A DNA stretch of 64,000 nt, taken from assembly GCA_035707105.1 (NCBI GenBank), contig DASSUI010000029.1, positions 46,154 to 110,153 on the forward strand. The letters run 5' to 3'. The DNA comes from JACDAN01 sp035707105 (lineage in GTDB: Bacteria; Actinomycetota; Thermoleophilia; Gaiellales; Gaiellaceae). Shown one piece after another: positions 22,523 through 31,141 of this stretch (positions are counted from its first letter, which is position 1; each line of letters opens with the position of its first letter). The notes beneath the pieces were generated by a model that did no database searches, was not told the origin of the DNA, and saw nothing but the letters and a program-made list of their open reading frames with translations. A program made the translations under genes and the position numbers.

Positions 22523-24837
22523 TGGCCGGGCCGCCGACGGCCGTTCTGCACGTCGGCGGCCTGCACTACGCCACCGAGAAGACCGTCGTCGAGCGCGTTC
22601 TCTGCCAGCGTCCCGGTGTCCTCGCCGTCGAGGCCAACCCGGTCGCGCAGACGGCGACCGTGACCTTCGATCCGGCCAAGACCTCGGTCGAGGCCTTGCA
22701 GGGCTGGGTCGAGGAGTGCGGCTACCACTGTGCTGGGCGCTCGGTGCCCGGGCACGTCTGCGATCCGCTCGCTGAGGAGGGCAGCGATGCCCCGGTGCAC
22801 GACCATGCCGCGACCGATCGCGCCGAGCACGCGCACGGCCACGGCCACGGCGGCCATGCCGGGATGTCGATGGCCGAGATGGTGCGGGACATGCGCAACC
22901 GGTTCGCGGTCGCCGCGCTGTTCGCGGTCCCGATCGCGCTCTGGTCGCCTGTCGGAGACTTCCTGCTCGGCTCCACGCCGCCGACGCCGTTCGGGATCGG
23001 CGACGACCTGTGGCAGTTCTTCCTGAGCCTGCCGGTGATCTTCTACTCGTCGTGGACCTTCTTCCGCGGCGCGTTCGTCGCGCTTCGGGCGAGGACCCTC
23101 GACATGATGGTGCTCGTCGCGGTCGCGATCGGCACCGGCTGGATCTACTCCGTCGCCGCGACGTTCTGGATCGAGGGCGAGGTCTTCTACGAGGCCACCG
23201 CGTTCCTCGCCGCCTTCGTCCTCCTCGGGCACTGGTTCGAGATGCGGGCCCGCGGCGGGGCGAACGACGCCATCCGAGCCCTGCTCGACCTTGCGCCGCC
23301 GCGGGCGGTCGTCGTCCGCGGCGGGCAGGAGCGCGAAGTGCCGACCGCCGAGGTCGAGGTCGGCGACCTGCTTCTGATCCGCCCCGGCGCAAAGGTGCCG
23401 GTGGACGCCGAGGTCGTCGAGGGCGAGAGCTCGGTCGACGAGTCGACGGTCACCGGCGAGTCGCTGCCGGTCCCCAAGAAGCCGGGCGACCGGCTCATCG
23501 GCGCGACGATCAACAAGCAGGGGACGCTCCGGGCGCGGGCGACTGCCGTCGGGTCCGGGACCGCCCTCGCCCAGATCGTCAAGCTCGTCCAGGAGGCGCA
23601 GAACTCGAAGGCTCCCGCCCAGCGGCTCGCCGACCGCGCCGCCTTCTGGCTCGTCCTGGTCGCGCTGATCGGCGGCCTGGCCACGTTCTTCGCATGGTGG
23701 GCGGTCGTCGACCGCGAGGTGCTCGACGCGCTCCTGTTCGCGATCACGGTCGTCGTGATCACCTGCCCGGACGCCCTCGGCCTCGCGACGCCGACGGCGG
23801 TCATGGTCGGTACCGGCCTCGGCGCGCGCCGCGGGATTCTCTTCAAGAACGCGATCGCCATCGAGCAGGCGGCGCGGCTCGACACCGCGGTGCTCGACAA
23901 GACCGGCACGCTCACCCGCGGCGAGCCGGAGGTCGTCGCGATCGACGCGGACCGCGACGGGGAGGACGAGTTGCTCCGACTGGTCGCCGCGGTCGAGCGG
24001 GAGAGCGAGCATCCGCTCGCAGAGGCGATCGTCCGTGCCGCGGAGACGCGGGGGATTCCGGCGCCGCGCGCCGACGGGTTCGAGGCAGTGGCCGGGCATG
24101 GCGCCCTGGCGACGGTCGAGGGCCGCAGGGTCCTCGTGGGGAACCGCCGCCTGCTCGAGCGGGAGCGCGTCTCCCTCGACGGGCTCGGACCGCGGGCGGA
24201 CGAGCTGGCCGGAGCCGGCCGCACGGTCGTCCACGTGGCCGTCGACGGTGACGCGGTCGGCCTGATCGCCATCGCGGACGCGCCGCGCGAGACGGCGGTC
24301 GAGGCCGTCGCCGCCTTGAAAAACCTCGGCGTCCAACCGGTCATGCTCACCGGGGACAACGGCCAGACGGCCCAGCGCATCGCGGCAGAGCTCGGAATCG
24401 ACGAGGTCCTCGCCGAGGTGCTTCCGGCGGACAAGGCGGCCAAGGTGGCGGAGCTGCAGGCCGCGGGCCGTAAGGTCGCCATGGTCGGCGACGGCGTCAA
24501 CGATGCGCCCGCGCTGGCCCAGGCGGACGTCGGCATCGCGATCGGCGCCGGCACCGACGTCGCGATCGAGACCGCCAGCGTCGTCCTCATGCGCTCGGAC
24601 CCGCTCGACGTGGCGAAGGCCATCGCGATCGGGCGCGGCACGGTGCGGAAGATGCGGCAGAACCTCGCGTGGGCGATCGGCTACAACTCGCTTGCCCTTC
24701 CCCTCGCGGCCGGCATCTTCGAGCCCTGGGGCCTGACGCTCAGGCCCGAGGTCGCCGCGATCTCGATGTCGGGCTCGAGCGTGCTCGTCGCGGTCAACGC
24801 GCTCGCGCTGAAGCGCCTGCGTCTGCCGCGCGGCTGA
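22522..24837 (+). CDS. P1B-type ATPase with CPD motif and His-rich N-terminus
   Basis: The 771-residue protein has a degenerate N-terminal HMA-like domain in which the CxxC is replaced (GGLHYATEKTV), then a His-rich linker (HDHAATDRAEHAHGHGHGGH). The transport motif in the sixth span is VITCPDALGLATP, Cys415-Pro-Asp417, instead of CPC or CPH. Asp459 in DKTGT, the TGES loop and GDGVNDAP are intact, so it should be an active pump. The His-rich end resembles CopB-type (Cu2+) pumps. As fourth gene of the CsoR operon it likely handles copper in another form or place, but the ion is not certain. Confidence 0.88.
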   Translation: MAGPPTAVLHVGGLHYATEKTVVERVLCQRPGVLAVEANPVAQTATVTFDPAKTSVEALQGWVEECGYHCAGRSVPGHVCDPLAEEGSDAPVHDHAATDRAEHAHGHGHGGHAGMSMAEMVRDMRNRFAVAALFAVPIALWSPVGDFLLGSTPPTPFGIGDDLWQFFLSLPVIFYSSWTFFRGAFVALRARTLDMMVLVAVAIGTGWIYSVAATFWIEGEVFYEATAFLAAFVLLGHWFEMRARGGANDAIRALLDLAPPRAVVVRGGQEREVPTAEVEVGDLLLIRPGAKVPVDAEVVEGESSVDESTVTGESLPVPKKPGDRLIGATINKQGTLRARATAVGSGTALAQIVKLVQEAQNSKAPAQRLADRAAFWLVLVALIGGLATFFAWWAVVDREVLDALLFAITVVVITCPDALGLATPTAVMVGTGLGARRGILFKNAIAIEQAARLDTAVLDKTGTLTRGEPEVVAIDADRDGEDELLRLVAAVERESEHPLAEAIVRAAETRGIPAPRADGFEAVAGHGALATVEGRRVLVGNRRLLERERVSLDGLGPRADELAGAGRTVVHVAVDGDAVGLIAIADAPRETAVEAVAALKNLGVQPVMLTGDNGQTAQRIAAELGIDEVLAEVLPADKAAKVAELQAAGRKVAMVGDGVNDAPALAQADVGIAIGAGTDVAIETASVVLMRSDPLDVAKAIAIGRGTVRKMRQNLAWAIGYNSLALPLAAGIFEPWGLTLRPEVAAISMSGSSVLVAVNALALKRLRLPRG

Positions 24838-24904
24838 CCCGGGGAGGCGCAGGCTCCGGGCCGGTTCGGGAGCGACGAAGCCGTCGGCCGGGGAAGATGG
24901 TGCC

Positions 24905-26359
24905 GTGGACGTCGGCACGCTCCTGCTCCTCGTCGGCGCGATCCTGGCGGGGAGCCTCGTCGTGGCTCTCGGCGCGGTCCGGGTCGGCGTCCCCGCGCTC
25001 GTCGCCTTCCTCGCGCTGGGGATGCTGCTCGGATCCGACGGGCCGGGCGGCATCGAGTTCGACGACGCCGAGCTCGCGCGGACGGTGGGGATCGCGGGCC
25101 TGGCCGCGATCCTGTACGAGGGCGGGCTGTCCACGAGCTGGCGGCGGCTGCGCCGCGTCGCCGCGCCGGCGGTCCTGCTCGCCACCGTCGGGGTCGTCGC
25201 GACGACGGTCCTGACCGGCGTCGCCGCGTACACGCTCTTCGACCTCTCCTGGCTCGAGGCCGTGCTGCTCGGCGCCGTCGTGGCGTCGACCGACGCCGCT
25301 GCCGTCTTCGCGACGCTCAGGTACACGCACATCCGCCGGCGGCTCGCGCGGACGCTGGAGGCCGAGACCGGCGTCAACGACCCCGTGGCGATCGCGCTGA
25401 CGCTCGGCCTGATCGAGTGGATCGATGAGCCGGCGTTCGCCTTCCCCGACCTCGTGCTGCTCGTCCTACAGGAGCTCGCGCTCGGCCTCGTCGTGGGCGT
25501 CGTGCTCGGCGCGGCGGCGATGTGGGTCTTCTCCCGCCTGCCGCACTCGATCGGCGCCTTCGCGCCCGTCGCCTCGGTCGCGACCGGCGCGCTGTCGTTC
25601 GGCGTCGCCGACGTGATCGGCGGCAGCGGCTTCCTCGCCGTCTACCTCGTCGGTCTCGCCGTCGGGAGCACCCCGTCCCGCTACCGCCGCCAGCTCGTCG
25701 CGTTCCACGAGGGGCTGGCGTTCCTCGCCCAGGTCGCGATGTTCGTGGTCCTCGGCCTCCTGGTGTTTCCCAGCGACCTGCCGGAGGTCGCCCTGTCCGG
25801 TCTCGGGCTCGCGGCGCTGCTCGCCGTGCTGGTCCGGCCGGCGGCCGTGTGGCTGTCGACGGCGTTCAGCCAGTTCACCGCAGCCGAACGGCTACTGCTC
25901 GGCTGGGCAGGCCTCCGCGGTGCCGTCCCGATCGTGCTGGCCACGTTCGTGCTCTCCTCGGAGATCGGTCACGCCGAGACGATCTTCAACGCGGTCTTCT
26001 TCGTGGTCGTCGTCTCGGCGCTGCTCCAGGGCACGACCCTGGAATTGGTCGCGACCCGCCTCGGCCTCGTCGATCCCCGCCCGGCGGTCGTGGCCCCTCC
26101 GCTCGAGGTCGACGCGCTCGGCTCGCTCGAGCTGGTCGAGTTCGACGTCGCCGGCGATCATGCGATCGCGGGCGCCGCCGTCCGCGAGGTCGGGCTGCCG
26201 CGGACCGCGCTGATCGCGGTGGTCGCGCGCGGCGCCGAGACGATCCCCCCGCGCGGGAGCACCGTCATCGAGCCCGGCGACCGCCTGTTCGTCCTCGCGC
26301 CGCGGAACATCCGTCCCGAGCTCGAGGACGTCTTCTCCCGCTGGCGGCGGCGCGTCTAG
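24905..26359 (+). CDS. CPA1 cation/proton antiporter with C-terminal TrkA_C domain
   Basis: The 484-residue protein has about 12 spans in residues 1-375, with the key ETGVNDPVAIAL segment (Asn-Asp pair of CPA1 exchangers) and GWAGLRGAVPIVLA. Residues about 395-480 form a TrkA_C/RCK-C domain (GAAVREVGLPRTALIAVVARG), as in the NhaP2/CvrA branch that exchanges K+ or Na+ for protons. GTG 24905 was chosen because the first helix begins at once. It stands alone on the plus strand and converges on the PAS regulator with six bases between stops. Confidence 0.87.
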   Translation: MDVGTLLLLVGAILAGSLVVALGAVRVGVPALVAFLALGMLLGSDGPGGIEFDDAELARTVGIAGLAAILYEGGLSTSWRRLRRVAAPAVLLATVGVVATTVLTGVAAYTLFDLSWLEAVLLGAVVASTDAAAVFATLRYTHIRRRLARTLEAETGVNDPVAIALTLGLIEWIDEPAFAFPDLVLLVLQELALGLVVGVVLGAAAMWVFSRLPHSIGAFAPVASVATGALSFGVADVIGGSGFLAVYLVGLAVGSTPSRYRRQLVAFHEGLAFLAQVAMFVVLGLLVFPSDLPEVALSGLGLAALLAVLVRPAAVWLSTAFSQFTAAERLLLGWAGLRGAVPIVLATFVLSSEIGHAETIFNAVFFVVVVSALLQGTTLELVATRLGLVDPRPAVVAPPLEVDALGSLELVEFDVAGDHAIAGAAVREVGLPRTALIAVVARGAETIPPRGSTVIEPGDRLFVLAPRNIRPELEDVFSRWRRRV

Positions 26360-26365
26360 CGGCTC

Positions 26366-27055
26366 TTAGACGGCCGCGAAGGTGTAGCCGCGGCCGCGCA
26401 CCGTGAGGATCCGCTCGGGACGGCGCGGATCGCGCTCGATCTTGTGCCTGAGGCTGGAGATGTGCGTCTCACAGGTGTGCTTGTTGCCGACGTGGGCGCT
26501 CTGCCAGAGGTGACGCATGATCGCCTCGCGCGAGTGGACCTCGCCCGGGTGCTCTGCGAGGAGGGTGAGCAGACGGAGCTCCGACGGCGTCAGGCGCACC
26601 AGCCGGCCGTCGACGAAGACCCGCTGCAGGGCCAGGTCGATCCGCAGATCGCCGACGAGCCTGATCGTCGCGCCGGGAGCCCGGGTCGGGTCCTCGATCT
26701 CGCGTGCGATGCCCTCGATCGCGGCGAGCCGGCCCGACGCGTCGTACACGGGCGTGTTGCGCTGCTCCGTCCAGATCGTGGTGCCGTCCTTGCGGACCCA
26801 GCGGAGGACGACCGGCGCCGAGCTCGGCGCCTCGGTCAACGCCGACAGCACAGTTCGGTCGTCCGGGTGGACGAGCTTGAAGCCGAGGTCGGGGTCCGCG
26901 TAGTGCTCCTCCGGCGTGAAGCCGGTCACGCGGGTCGCAGCGCCGTTGACGTAGTCGAAGCCGCGCGTCGGCCGGACGCGGTAGCGGTAGATGATGTCGG
27001 GCGCGCGGTCGGCGAGCTCTTCGAGCTGCGTGGAACGCATGAGCTGGGCACCCAT
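26366..27055 (-). CDS. PAS - winged-helix (OmpR/PhoB-type DNA-binding) one-component regulator
   Basis: The product of about 229 residues has a PAS domain at residues 10-125 (APDIIYRYRVRPTRGFDYVN, VHPDDR, WVRKDGTTIWTEQRNTP) and a Trans_Reg_C winged helix at about 135-229 (LTPSELRLLTLLAEHPGEV, HISSLRHKIE, ILTVRGRGYTF). There is no receiver domain, so signal input must come through PAS rather than phosphorylation. ATG 27055 is chosen; ATG 27040 and an upstream start are possible. It is divergent from the small Cys-motif protein, with 164 bases between. Targets are unknown. Confidence 0.82.
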   Translation of the reverse strand: MGAQLMRSTQLEELADRAPDIIYRYRVRPTRGFDYVNGAATRVTGFTPEEHYADPDLGFKLVHPDDRTVLSALTEAPSSAPVVLRWVRKDGTTIWTEQRNTPVYDASGRLAAIEGIAREIEDPTRAPGATIRLVGDLRIDLALQRVFVDGRLVRLTPSELRLLTLLAEHPGEVHSREAIMRHLWQSAHVGNKHTCETHISSLRHKIERDPRRPERILTVRGRGYTFAAV

Positions 27056-27219
27056 GTCATGTCCAATCGTGATCCCGCAGACGCGTGCGCGCATCCGGGG
27101 CGGACCGGATCGGCGCTACCGGATTCTCGCCCTCCGGGTTTTCGGAGATTCGCCGTCCGTGGGGGCGGACCGATACGCTGCCCAGACTGCGACAACACTT
27201 GGACAAGGAGCGAACGACG

Positions 27220-27450
27220 ATGCCGACATCCCTCATCCGGTCGCCCGACGTCATGCGTCGGGTCAACGAGCTGATCTGCCAGAGCCTCGCCAACGGAGGC
27301 CGCGAGGAACCGGTCGCCTTCTTCTGCGAGTGCGCAGATCCCGGCTGCTATCGGCCGGTCTGGCTCACGCCCGCCGAGTACGACGAGGCGAGGACCGATT
27401 CCGGATGGGCGGCTCTGGCCTACGGCCACGTCGCACCGGCTGCCGCCTGA
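27220..27450 (+). CDS. small CEC-type Cys-motif protein
   Basis: The 76-residue protein starts at ATG 27220 behind AAGGAG. It contains FFCECADPGCYRPV followed by LTPAEYDEAR and ends in a GH-containing tail. The C-x-C-x4-C pattern suggests a metal site. Similar short proteins are frequent in actinobacteria, but I know no function. The stop codon lies inside a strong hairpin that begins the structured leader of the next gene. Confidence 0.7.
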   Translation: MPTSLIRSPDVMRRVNELICQSLANGGREEPVAFFCECADPGCYRPVWLTPAEYDEARTDSGWAALAYGHVAPAAA

Positions 27451-27614
27451 CGGGGGCTGCCATCCGTCAGGCGGCCAGACGATCCGCCGCGAGCTCGCGG
27501 CGGAGATGGGGAACCGCGTGCGGCCGGTTCCCGAGGAGGGGCGGCGACGAGACGGCCGTCGCCGCCCAGGTAGCCGCCGCCGAGGCGGCGACATTCCCCG
27601 CAGGGATCGCGGGG
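27442..27614 (+). other. five-hairpin leader before the third P-type ATPase
   Basis: Five perfect inverted repeats follow one another: 12-bp arms at 27442-27453 and 27464-27475 (terminator-like, containing the stop of the preceding gene); a 20-base palindrome at 27484-27503; 10-bp arms at 27540-27549 and 27557-27566; 6-bp arms at 27573-27578 and 27584-27589; 7-bp arms ending at 27595-27601 and 27609-27615. The ATPase start is 65 bases further on. No known riboswitch was recognised. It could be terminator plus attenuator, or a metal-sensing RNA. Confidence 0.5.
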
Positions 27615-27679
27615 ATACCACCGCGCCCATCCGGGGTGCCACGGATGCCTCCCCGGCTCGCCGCCGGGAAGCTGTGTCC

Positions 27680-29494
27680 ATGTCCGCACGGCTGCTTGCG
27701 CTCCTTGCGCTGCTCGGCGTCGTGGGCGGGATCGTGCTCCACCTGCTCGGGATCGACGCACCCGCCCACCTCGCATGGGCGGCGACCACGGCCCTCCTCC
27801 TCGTCCCGCTCACCGTCTCGGTCACCAGGAGTGTTCTCCGGGGCGACGTCGGCGTGGACGCGATCGCGCTCGTCTCGATGGCAGGCGCGCTGGCGCTCGG
27901 GGAGTACCTCGCGGGCGCGGTCATCGCGCTCATGCTGGCCGGCGGGAACGCGCTCGAGGAGGTGGCCAACCGGCGGGCCCGGCGCGAGCTGAGCGCCCTC
28001 GTCGAGCGGGCGCCGCGGGAGGCGCTCGTCCGTCGCGGCGACGGCGTGGAGCCCATACCCGTCGAGGAGGTCGTCGCGGGAGACGTCGTGCTCGTCCGTG
28101 GCGGCGAGGTCGTCCCGGTCGACGGCCTCGTCGTCAGCGACGAGGCCGTGGTCGACGAGTCGGCGCTGACCGGTGAGCCGCTGCCCGTCACCGTGCACCG
28201 CGGTGGACAGGTGCGCAGCGGCACCGCGAGCGCCGGCTCCGCATTCGAGCTGCGCGCGCTTCGCCCCGCCGCCGAGAGCGCGTATGCCGCGCTCGTGCGG
28301 CTCGTGCAGCAGGCCGAGAGCGAGCGCGCGCCGTTCGTCCGCATCGCAGACCGCTACGCGGCGTTTTTCCTGCCTGCGACCGCGCTGATCGCCGGCGCGG
28401 CGTGGGTGTTCTCGGGCGACCCGGTCCGCGCGCTCGCGGTCTTCGTGATCGCGACCCCGTGCCCGCTGATCCTCGCCGCGCCAATCGCCCTCATGTCCGG
28501 CCTGTCCCGCGCCGCGCGCGCCGGGATCGTCGTCAAAGGCGCCGGCGCGATCGAGCGGCTCGGCAGGGCGCACACGGTCCTGCTCGACAAGACGGGCACG
28601 ATCACGCTCGGCCATCCCGAGCTCGCGGACGTCGTGGGCGTCGACGGTGTCCCGGCGGACGAGAGCCTGCGGCTCGCGGCCTCGCTCGACCGCCTTTCTG
28701 CGCATCCGCTGGCGGCCGCGCTGGTCGCCGGCGCCGAGCAGCGTGGGCTCGATCTGTCGCTGCCCGAGACCGGGCGGGAGACGCTTGGTCACGGCATCGA
28801 GGGCGTCGTCGACGGCCGCACCGTGCTCGTCGGCAGCGCCCGCTGGCTGAGGACGCGAGGCATCGACGTCGCCGCCGACGACGGGACGGACGGCGGAGCC
28901 GCGAGGGTCTACGTGAGCGTCGACGGCGCCGCGTCAGCTGTGATCACGCTCGAGGACAGGCTCCGCGAGGACGCGGCGGCGCTCGTCCCGCTCCTCCGGG
29001 AGGCGGGGATCGAGCACATCGCGCTCGTCACCGGCGACAAGTCCGCCGTCGCCGAGCGGGTCGCGCACGAGCTCGGCGTCGAGCGGGTCTACGCGGAGCA
29101 GACGCCGGAGGAGAAGCTCGAGCTCGTCCGCGCCCTCCAGGCCGTGCCCGGCCTCCGCAACGTCGTCATGGTCGGCGACGGGATCAACGACGCTCCGGCC
29201 CTCGCGCTCGCGGACGTCGGGATCGCGATGGGGACGATCGGCGCCACCGTCTCGTCCGAGAGCGCGGACGCGGTCATCCTCGTCGACCAGGTGAACCGCG
29301 TCGCCGACGCCGTGCGCATCGGCCGGCGCGCGCTGGGGATCGCCCGTCAGAGCGTCCTGATCGGGATCGGCGCCTCGCTCGCCGGCATGGGGTTCGCCGC
29401 CTTCGGCTACATCTCGCCGGTGATGGGCGCCCTCCTGCAGGAAGTGATCGACGTCGGCGTGATCCTGAACGCCCTCCGCGCACTTCGAGGCTGA
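27680..29494 (+). CDS. heavy-metal P-type ATPase, TPCP motif, no metal-binding domain
   Basis: The 604-residue pump starts at ATG 27680 and lacks any N-terminal HMA domain. It has the LTGEPLP actuator loop, the phosphorylated Asp303 in DKTGT and GDGINDAP. The transport motif is VIATPCPLILAAPIA (Cys261), a TPC in place of CPC, and the C-terminal span reads LLQEVIDVGVILNALR. This is an uncharacterised branch of P1B-like ATPases; the short form without a metal domain recalls the cobalt/zinc group, but the ion cannot be named. The hairpin-rich leader upstream may regulate it. A small UspA-like protein follows. Confidence 0.85.
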   Translation: MSARLLALLALLGVVGGIVLHLLGIDAPAHLAWAATTALLLVPLTVSVTRSVLRGDVGVDAIALVSMAGALALGEYLAGAVIALMLAGGNALEEVANRRARRELSALVERAPREALVRRGDGVEPIPVEEVVAGDVVLVRGGEVVPVDGLVVSDEAVVDESALTGEPLPVTVHRGGQVRSGTASAGSAFELRALRPAAESAYAALVRLVQQAESERAPFVRIADRYAAFFLPATALIAGAAWVFSGDPVRALAVFVIATPCPLILAAPIALMSGLSRAARAGIVVKGAGAIERLGRAHTVLLDKTGTITLGHPELADVVGVDGVPADESLRLAASLDRLSAHPLAAALVAGAEQRGLDLSLPETGRETLGHGIEGVVDGRTVLVGSARWLRTRGIDVAADDGTDGGAARVYVSVDGAASAVITLEDRLREDAAALVPLLREAGIEHIALVTGDKSAVAERVAHELGVERVYAEQTPEEKLELVRALQAVPGLRNVVMVGDGINDAPALALADVGIAMGTIGATVSSESADAVILVDQVNRVADAVRIGRRALGIARQSVLIGIGASLAGMGFAAFGYISPVMGALLQEVIDVGVILNALRALRG

Positions 29495-29572
29495 ACCTTT
29501 ACCGGCGCCTGGCCGGCCCTTAACCGGCGGCCGCCTACCCTGGTTGGCGTAGCTCTCGCGAAGGAGGAACGA

Positions 29573-29881
29573 ATGAACACCGAGCACCGAGCCATCGTCG
29601 TCGTGGGCCGCGAGGGGCCCGCCGAGGACACACTGAGGGCGGCAGGGCGATACGACGAGGTCTTCGTCATCGCACCCGCGCTTCCCGATCCACGCGAGCG
29701 TTTCGTCGTGGACGAGGATCGGGCCTACGAGGCCGCCCACGGACGGGTCCGCGACGTCGTGGGACGCCTTCGCGCCCGCGGAGTTCGAGCGTTCGGCGCC
29801 GTCGGCGACGAGAACGTGGCCGCCGCGCGCCGGGACGCGCGCGCGCTGTTCCCGGCGGCACAGGCGATTCTCGGCGCATAG
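29573..29881 (+). CDS. small UspA-like alpha/beta protein
   Basis: The 102-residue protein begins MNTEHRAIVVVGREGPAEDT and continues with YDEVFVIAPALPDPRERFVVDED, alternating strands and helices as in a half universal-stress domain. Similar proteins occur near transporters in actinobacteria. No nucleotide-binding motif is visible. It starts behind GAAGGAGG and is probably cotranscribed with the P-type ATPase 78 bases upstream. The assignment to the UspA fold is by resemblance only. Confidence 0.55.
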   Translation: MNTEHRAIVVVGREGPAEDTLRAAGRYDEVFVIAPALPDPRERFVVDEDRAYEAAHGRVRDVVGRLRARGVRAFGAVGDENVAAARRDARALFPAAQAILGA

Positions 29882-29977
29882 GGCCGGCGGAAGGCGGGGA
29901 GCCGAGACGCGGCCCACGTCCGAGTACCGAGAGCCATTCCCGTCGTCGCTGCAGATCACGCGGTCCCGTCCGCCACC

Positions 29978-30009
29978 GGGGAGCGCGGCTTCGGGGCTGA
30001 GCGCTCCCC
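29978..30009. terminator. bidirectional hairpin terminator
   Basis: GGGGAGCGC (29978-29986) pairs with GCGCTCCCC (30001-30009) around a 14-base loop. It lies between the converging small UspA-like gene and the TerC operon, touching the stop codon of the latter. Confidence 0.65.
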
Positions 30010-30167
30010 TAGTCGGCGAGCAACGCGAGTCCAACGACGAGGAGCGCGGTGAGCGCGATCCCCGCGCGCAACGGCCGGCGGAGGTGGCCGCAGGCGGTCA
30101 GTGCGAGGGTCGTCAGGGCGAAGTGCACGGCCAGCGCGACGAGGGTGACGGCGATGACGAGCTTCAC
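30009..30167 (-). CDS. 52-residue membrane protein coupled to TerC
   Basis: GTG 30167 overlaps the TerC stop codon (GTGA), and the frame ends in TAG at 30009. The peptide MKLVIAVTLVALAVHFAL... has two hydrophobic segments (residues 2-26 and 36-50) joined by a short basic loop containing GHLRRP. It looks like a two-span small membrane protein. No family is recognised. The tight coupling suggests a subunit or regulator of the TerC transporter. Confidence 0.6.
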   Translation of the reverse strand: MKLVIAVTLVALAVHFALTTLALTACGHLRRPLRAGIALTALLVVGLALLAD

Positions 30168-31132
30168 GACCGTCCCTCCGACGGTGCCGCCTGCCGCGCC
30201 GGACGTCGCTCGCGGTGCTCCCGGCCGCCGGGCCGGATCAGCGACGCGCCTACCGCCGCCGCGAGGGCGAGGACGATGACGGCGAGTGAGAGGTAGACCG
30301 GGACCTTGTAGACGTCGGCGAGCGTCATCTTCAGGCCGACGAAGACGAGGACGGCCGCCAGTCCCACGTTGAGGTAGCGGAAGCGGTCGATCATTCCGGC
30401 GAGGACGAAGTAGAGGGCGGCGAGCCCGAGCAGCGAGAACGCGTTCGCTGCGTAGACGATGAACGTGTCCCTGGTTACCGCGAAGATGGCCGGAATCGAG
30501 TCGACGGCGAAGACGACGTCGAATGTGGCGATCAGTGCGAGCGCCGCGAGCATCGGCGTCGCGACGAGCTTTCCCTGCTCGCGCGCCACCAGACGGTCGC
30601 CCTGATACTGGGTCGTCATCGGCATGAACCGGCGGATCAGCCTCAGGACCGGGTTGCGCTCGGGGTGGATCTCGACGTCACGGTGGCGGGCGAGCCGGAT
30701 CCCGGTGACGACGAGGAAGGCGCCGAAGACGTAGATCGTGAAGTGGAAGGCGTCCAGGAGCGCCGCTCCGGCCAGAATGAAGATCGCGCGAAGGACGATC
30801 GCTCCGACGATCCCCCAGAAGAGCGCGCGCCGCTGGTAGGCAGGCGGCACGGCGAAGTAGCCGAAGATCAGGGCGAAGACGAACAGGTTGTCGATCGAGA
30901 GGGACTTCTCGATCAGGAACCCCGCGAGGTACTCGCCGGCGGGCTCACGGCCCTGCCACGCCCAGAGGAAACCCGCGAAGCCGACGCCGAGCGCCGTCCA
31001 GCCGATGCTCCAGGTGACCGACCGGCGAAACGAGATCGCCTCGCCGCGTCGGCCGAACGCGAGCAGGTCGACGACCAGCATGGAGGCGACGAAGATCGCG
31101 AACGCCACCCACATCCAGAACTCGAGTTGCAC
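30164..31132 (-). CDS. TerC/Alx family integral membrane protein, manganese-related
   Basis: The 322-residue protein has about nine spans and the TerC signature segments FLIEKSLSIDNLFVFALIF and ATFDVVFAVDSIPAIFAVT, whose acidic residues in the membrane are thought to bind a metal ion. TerC/Alx proteins export Mn2+ or help metallate exported proteins. The GTG start at 31132 lies six bases after AAGGAGG. A yybP-ykoY manganese riboswitch covers the leader and can hide this Shine-Dalgarno sequence, so translation should rise with Mn2+. The tail is basic and unstructured. Confidence 0.93.
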   Translation of the reverse strand: MQLEFWMWVAFAIFVASMLVVDLLAFGRRGEAISFRRSVTWSIGWTALGVGFAGFLWAWQGREPAGEYLAGFLIEKSLSIDNLFVFALIFGYFAVPPAYQRRALFWGIVGAIVLRAIFILAGAALLDAFHFTIYVFGAFLVVTGIRLARHRDVEIHPERNPVLRLIRRFMPMTTQYQGDRLVAREQGKLVATPMLAALALIATFDVVFAVDSIPAIFAVTRDTFIVYAANAFSLLGLAALYFVLAGMIDRFRYLNVGLAAVLVFVGLKMTLADVYKVPVYLSLAVIVLALAAAVGASLIRPGGREHRERRPARQAAPSEGRS

Positions 31133-31141
31133 GAAGAGCCT

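Noticed and set aside
20004..29494. Heavy-metal resistance island acquired by a mobile element
   Set aside because: Three P-type ATPases lie close together, but no integrase, transposase, terminal repeats or shift in base composition was seen.
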